This document shows, piece by piece, positions 5,699-7,190 of a stretch of 7,190 bases of DNA. Origin of the DNA: a bacterium (GTDB taxonomy: Bacteria; Cyanobacteriota; Vampirovibrionia; Gastranaerophilales; Gastranaerophilaceae). The stretch spans positions 1 through 7,190 of the forward strand of contig JAKSUP010000065.1 in assembly GCA_024408905.1 (NCBI GenBank), written 5' to 3'. The stretch's first letter is position 1; each line of letters begins with the position of its first letter. Below the pieces are notes generated by a model, which searched no databases, was not told where the DNA came from, and was given only the letters and a program-made list of their open reading frames with translations. Position numbers and translations under genes: made by a program.

Positions 5699-6775
5699 AT
5701 GGCAGACGAAAAAGAATTAGTCATAGGTATTCCCAGAGGAATGTCATATTATGGAAACTACCCTTTTTGGTATGGGTTTTTTAATGCACTTGGATTTAAA
5801 ATTGTATTATCTGACCCGACAACCAAGCAAACAATGTCTGAAGGGTCTTCTTTAGTTGTTACAGAAACTTGTCTGCCTATAAAAATCTATCTTGGTCACA
5901 TTTTAAATTTATTAAAAAAAGGTGTAAAAAATATTTTTGTTCCGTCTTTGCAATCAATTGCACCTAAAGTATACAATTGTTCAAAAATCAGAGGGTTGCC
6001 GGATTTAGTCAGAAATGTTGTAAAAGGTGATTTTACAATGGTAGAAGCTACTCTTGACAAATCAGCAAAGAACCAAGGTTTGTATGAATTCTTGGCAGAA
6101 GCCGTCAAGCCATTTGGAATAACTGATAAAGATAAAATCAAAGAAGCCTCAAAACAAGGCTGGAAGGTTTATAACAACTTTAATGTTATGATGCGTTCCG
6201 GTGTGACATATAAAAAAGCACTAAAAAATGCAATAGAAGGGAAAATTTTGGTAGAAACAGAGTCTAAAGAATTCCCGATAAATGTTGCACTTGTGGCTCA
6301 TGGATACAATATTTATGACGAACGTGCCTGTATGAAGATTTTTGATAAGCTTGAAAAAATGGATGTCAAAGTGTTTACAGCACTTCAACTAACACCGGAA
6401 CAAATGACAGAAGGAATTGCATCAATAGGACAACATAAATATTGGGCAAATAGTGATGAAATGGTTGGTGCAGCCGGGCACTATTTAAAAGATAATAAAA
6501 TTGACGGAATAATTACACTTAATGCTTTTGGATGTGGGCCTGATTCATTGATGATAGAGAGTATTACAAGAAAAGCCAAAGACTCCAATAAACCTATGCT
6601 ATCTCTTACTATTGATGAACACACCGGAGAAGCAGGTTTTGTAACCAGATTAGAGGCTTTTGTGGATATGCTTTATCGCAAAAAACGTGCAAAAATAGTT
6701 AAAGAGGCGAATTTGGAAGAAGATAATTTTATCCCTCAAACCAACGTATGCGATAGCGTTATAACTCAAAAATAA
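5699..6775 (+). CDS. Acyl-CoA dehydratase activase-related protein (DUF2229/COG3580), probable Fe-S protein
   Basis: A 358-residue soluble protein matching the DUF2229/COG3580 family, which is related to the 2-hydroxyacyl-CoA dehydratase/BadF-type activase systems of anaerobes. Seen here: the family start IGIPRGMSYYGNYPFWYGFF (9-28), ETCLPIKIYLGH (56-67, C58), FVPSLQSIAPKVYNCSKIRGLPD (80-102, C94), VALVAHGYNIYDE (196-208), and the signature AFGCGPDSL (276-284, C279) followed by LTIDEHTGEAGFVTRLEAFVDML (303-325). C58, C94 and C279 lie in the family motifs and are the likely [4Fe-4S] ligands (inference). The start has GAAGGA 7 bases upstream. Length is normal for the single-domain form. In many anaerobes the domain is fused to or beside an ATPase activase and an HgdB-like partner; none is in this window. 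Reaction unknown. Confidence 0.85.
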   Translation: MADEKELVIGIPRGMSYYGNYPFWYGFFNALGFKIVLSDPTTKQTMSEGSSLVVTETCLPIKIYLGHILNLLKKGVKNIFVPSLQSIAPKVYNCSKIRGLPDLVRNVVKGDFTMVEATLDKSAKNQGLYEFLAEAVKPFGITDKDKIKEASKQGWKVYNNFNVMMRSGVTYKKALKNAIEGKILVETESKEFPINVALVAHGYNIYDERACMKIFDKLEKMDVKVFTALQLTPEQMTEGIASIGQHKYWANSDEMVGAAGHYLKDNKIDGIITLNAFGCGPDSLMIESITRKAKDSNKPMLSLTIDEHTGEAGFVTRLEAFVDMLYRKKRAKIVKEANLEEDNFIPQTNVCDSVITQK

Positions 6776-6810
6776 ATTACAACAATCAATTTTGTTAGAT
6801 ATAAAACAGT

Positions 6811-6836
6811 CTGTCTCCTATTTTACGGAAGGACAG
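6811..6836. other. Stem-loop in the convergent spacer
   Basis: CTGTC+TCC (6811-6818) pairs with GGA and GACAG (6827-6829, 6832-6836) across an 8-base loop, with a two-base bulge. On the - strand it is followed closely by a TTTT run, so it may be a weak polA terminator. On the + strand no U run follows. A second small dyad ATCTG/CAGAT occurs at 6843-6859. Otherwise the spacer 6776-6865 holds nothing recognisable; no classical terminator is seen for the DUF2229 gene. Confidence 0.35.
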
Positions 6837-6865
6837 TGGTATATCTGTGATTTGCAGATTATTAT

Positions 6866-6901
6866 CCCTATTAACCCCAGTTTACCCCTATTTACCCCCC
6901 C
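6866..6901 (-). repeat. Phased C-tract/G-tract array with a G-quadruplex motif at the polA stop
   Basis: C tracts at 6866-6868, 6875-6878, 6885-6888 and 6895-6901 are separated by three 6-base spacers (TATTAA, AGTTTA, TATTTA). This makes roughly three copies of a 10-base unit CCC-N2-TTWAC plus a terminal C7. On the - strand it reads G7-N6-G4-N6-G4-N6-G3, which satisfies the usual four-tract G-quadruplex pattern. The G7 covers the last polA sense codons (Glu-Gly-Gly) and the stop codon lies in the first spacer. Further in-frame stops follow downstream. Confidence 0.75.
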
Positions 6902-7190
6902 TCTTTCCAAGAGGTTCCACAGTTAATATCAAGTTCAAGAGGAACATTTAATGGTTGGTTTAATTCCATAGCTTCTTTTACAAGCTGCTTAACAAGTTCC
7001 AATTCTTCATCAGGAACTTCGAATACAAGTTCGTCGTGCACCTGCATAATCATTTTGGTCTTTAAAGATTTTTCAGTTAATTTTTTATCAACTTCTATCA
7101 TCGCCATCTTGATTAAATCAGCTGCACTTCCCTGAAGTGGTTGATTTATTGCAGCGCGTTGAGCAAATTCTCTTATTTGATAATTCGGAC
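6892..7190 (-). CDS. polA: DNA polymerase I, C-terminal end (gene continues beyond the window)
   Basis: The last 98 residues of a family A DNA polymerase, which fills gaps in repair and replaces Okazaki primers. The frame is open to the right edge, so the 5' part is outside. Fragment residues REFAQRAAINQPLQGSAADL (6-25) match the conserved R-x-A-x-N-x-P-x-QG-[TS]-AAD block of the polymerase domain. MQVHDELVFEVP (48-59) is motif C with the catalytic Asp (codon at 7033-7035) and the following Glu. The end GTSWKEGG corresponds to the usual short Pol I tail, so the C-terminus is complete. An internal Met at 7105-7107 is not the start. The gene converges on the DUF2229 gene with about 115 bases between the stops, and its stop codon is embedded in a G-tract array. 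Confidence 0.95.
   Translation of the reverse strand, partial: PNYQIREFAQRAAINQPLQGSAADLIKMAMIEVDKKLTEKSLKTKMIMQVHDELVFEVPDEELELVKQLVKEAMELNQPLNVPLELDINCGTSWKEGG

Noticed and set aside
5896..6141. 81-codon open frame on the - strand inside the DUF2229 gene
   Set aside because: It is a shadow of the strongly conserved + strand gene.
6781..6796. Terminator of the DUF2229 gene (AACAA/TTGTT hairpin)
   Set aside because: It has a five-pair AT-rich stem without a following U run, which is too weak to call.
6866..6901. CRISPR repeats or replication iterons
   Set aside because: The unit is only about 10 bases with 6-base spacers, too short for CRISPR. No DnaA boxes or replication initiator gene are nearby. 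The G-quadruplex reading fits better.

Overview
The window is low in G+C (roughly one third) and gene-dense. It reads as a stretch of bacterial chromosome from a cyanobacterium-related, non-photosynthetic lineage, most likely Vampirovibrionia/Melainabacteria (Gastranaerophilales, gut type). The clues are a cyanobacterial-style S5 core ([12 protein letters not shown]...VGN..GQVG), an Lpd and an acyl-CoA-dehydratase-activase-related protein that fit a fermenter, and a pair of small membrane proteins of a kind I associate with that group. This placement is an inference from recognition, not from a search.

Region 1 (1-2767, + strand) is the end of the spc ribosomal operon: rpsE (5' end outside the window), rpmD, rplO and secY. 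rplO and secY overlap by one base (TAATG). The operon closes with a strong GAAA-loop terminator directly after secY, so adk/map/infA/rpsM do not follow as they do in many bacteria.

Region 2 (2768-2976) holds no protein gene. It has a plausible promoter (2777-2805), a G-free stretch with repeated ACCT motifs, and a second intrinsic terminator (2943-2970). Together these suggest a small RNA of about 160 nt.

Region 3 (2977-5532, - strand) reads right to left. Two overlapping genes for small, apparently paralogous membrane proteins of unknown function come first. A dihydrolipoamide dehydrogenase (lpd) follows, with its own near-consensus promoter abutting the stop codon of the gene before it. 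This Lpd lacks about 25 residues just before its FAD-binding GD motif.

Region 4 (5533-5698) is a divergent promoter region with a perfect 9+9 bp inverted repeat.

Region 5 (5699-6775, + strand) is a stand-alone DUF2229/COG3580 protein, a probable Fe-S protein related to 2-hydroxyacyl-CoA dehydratase/activase systems.

Region 6 (6776-7190) is a convergent junction with the 3' end of polA on the - strand. The polA stop codon lies inside a C-rich/G-rich array with a period of about 10 bp. On the polA coding strand this array fits a canonical G-quadruplex motif.

The best candidates for undescribed biology are the paralogous membrane-protein pair, the putative small RNA, the G4-like array at the polA terminus and the internally shortened Lpd. 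I saw no CRISPR array, tRNA, rRNA, insertion sequence or phage gene.
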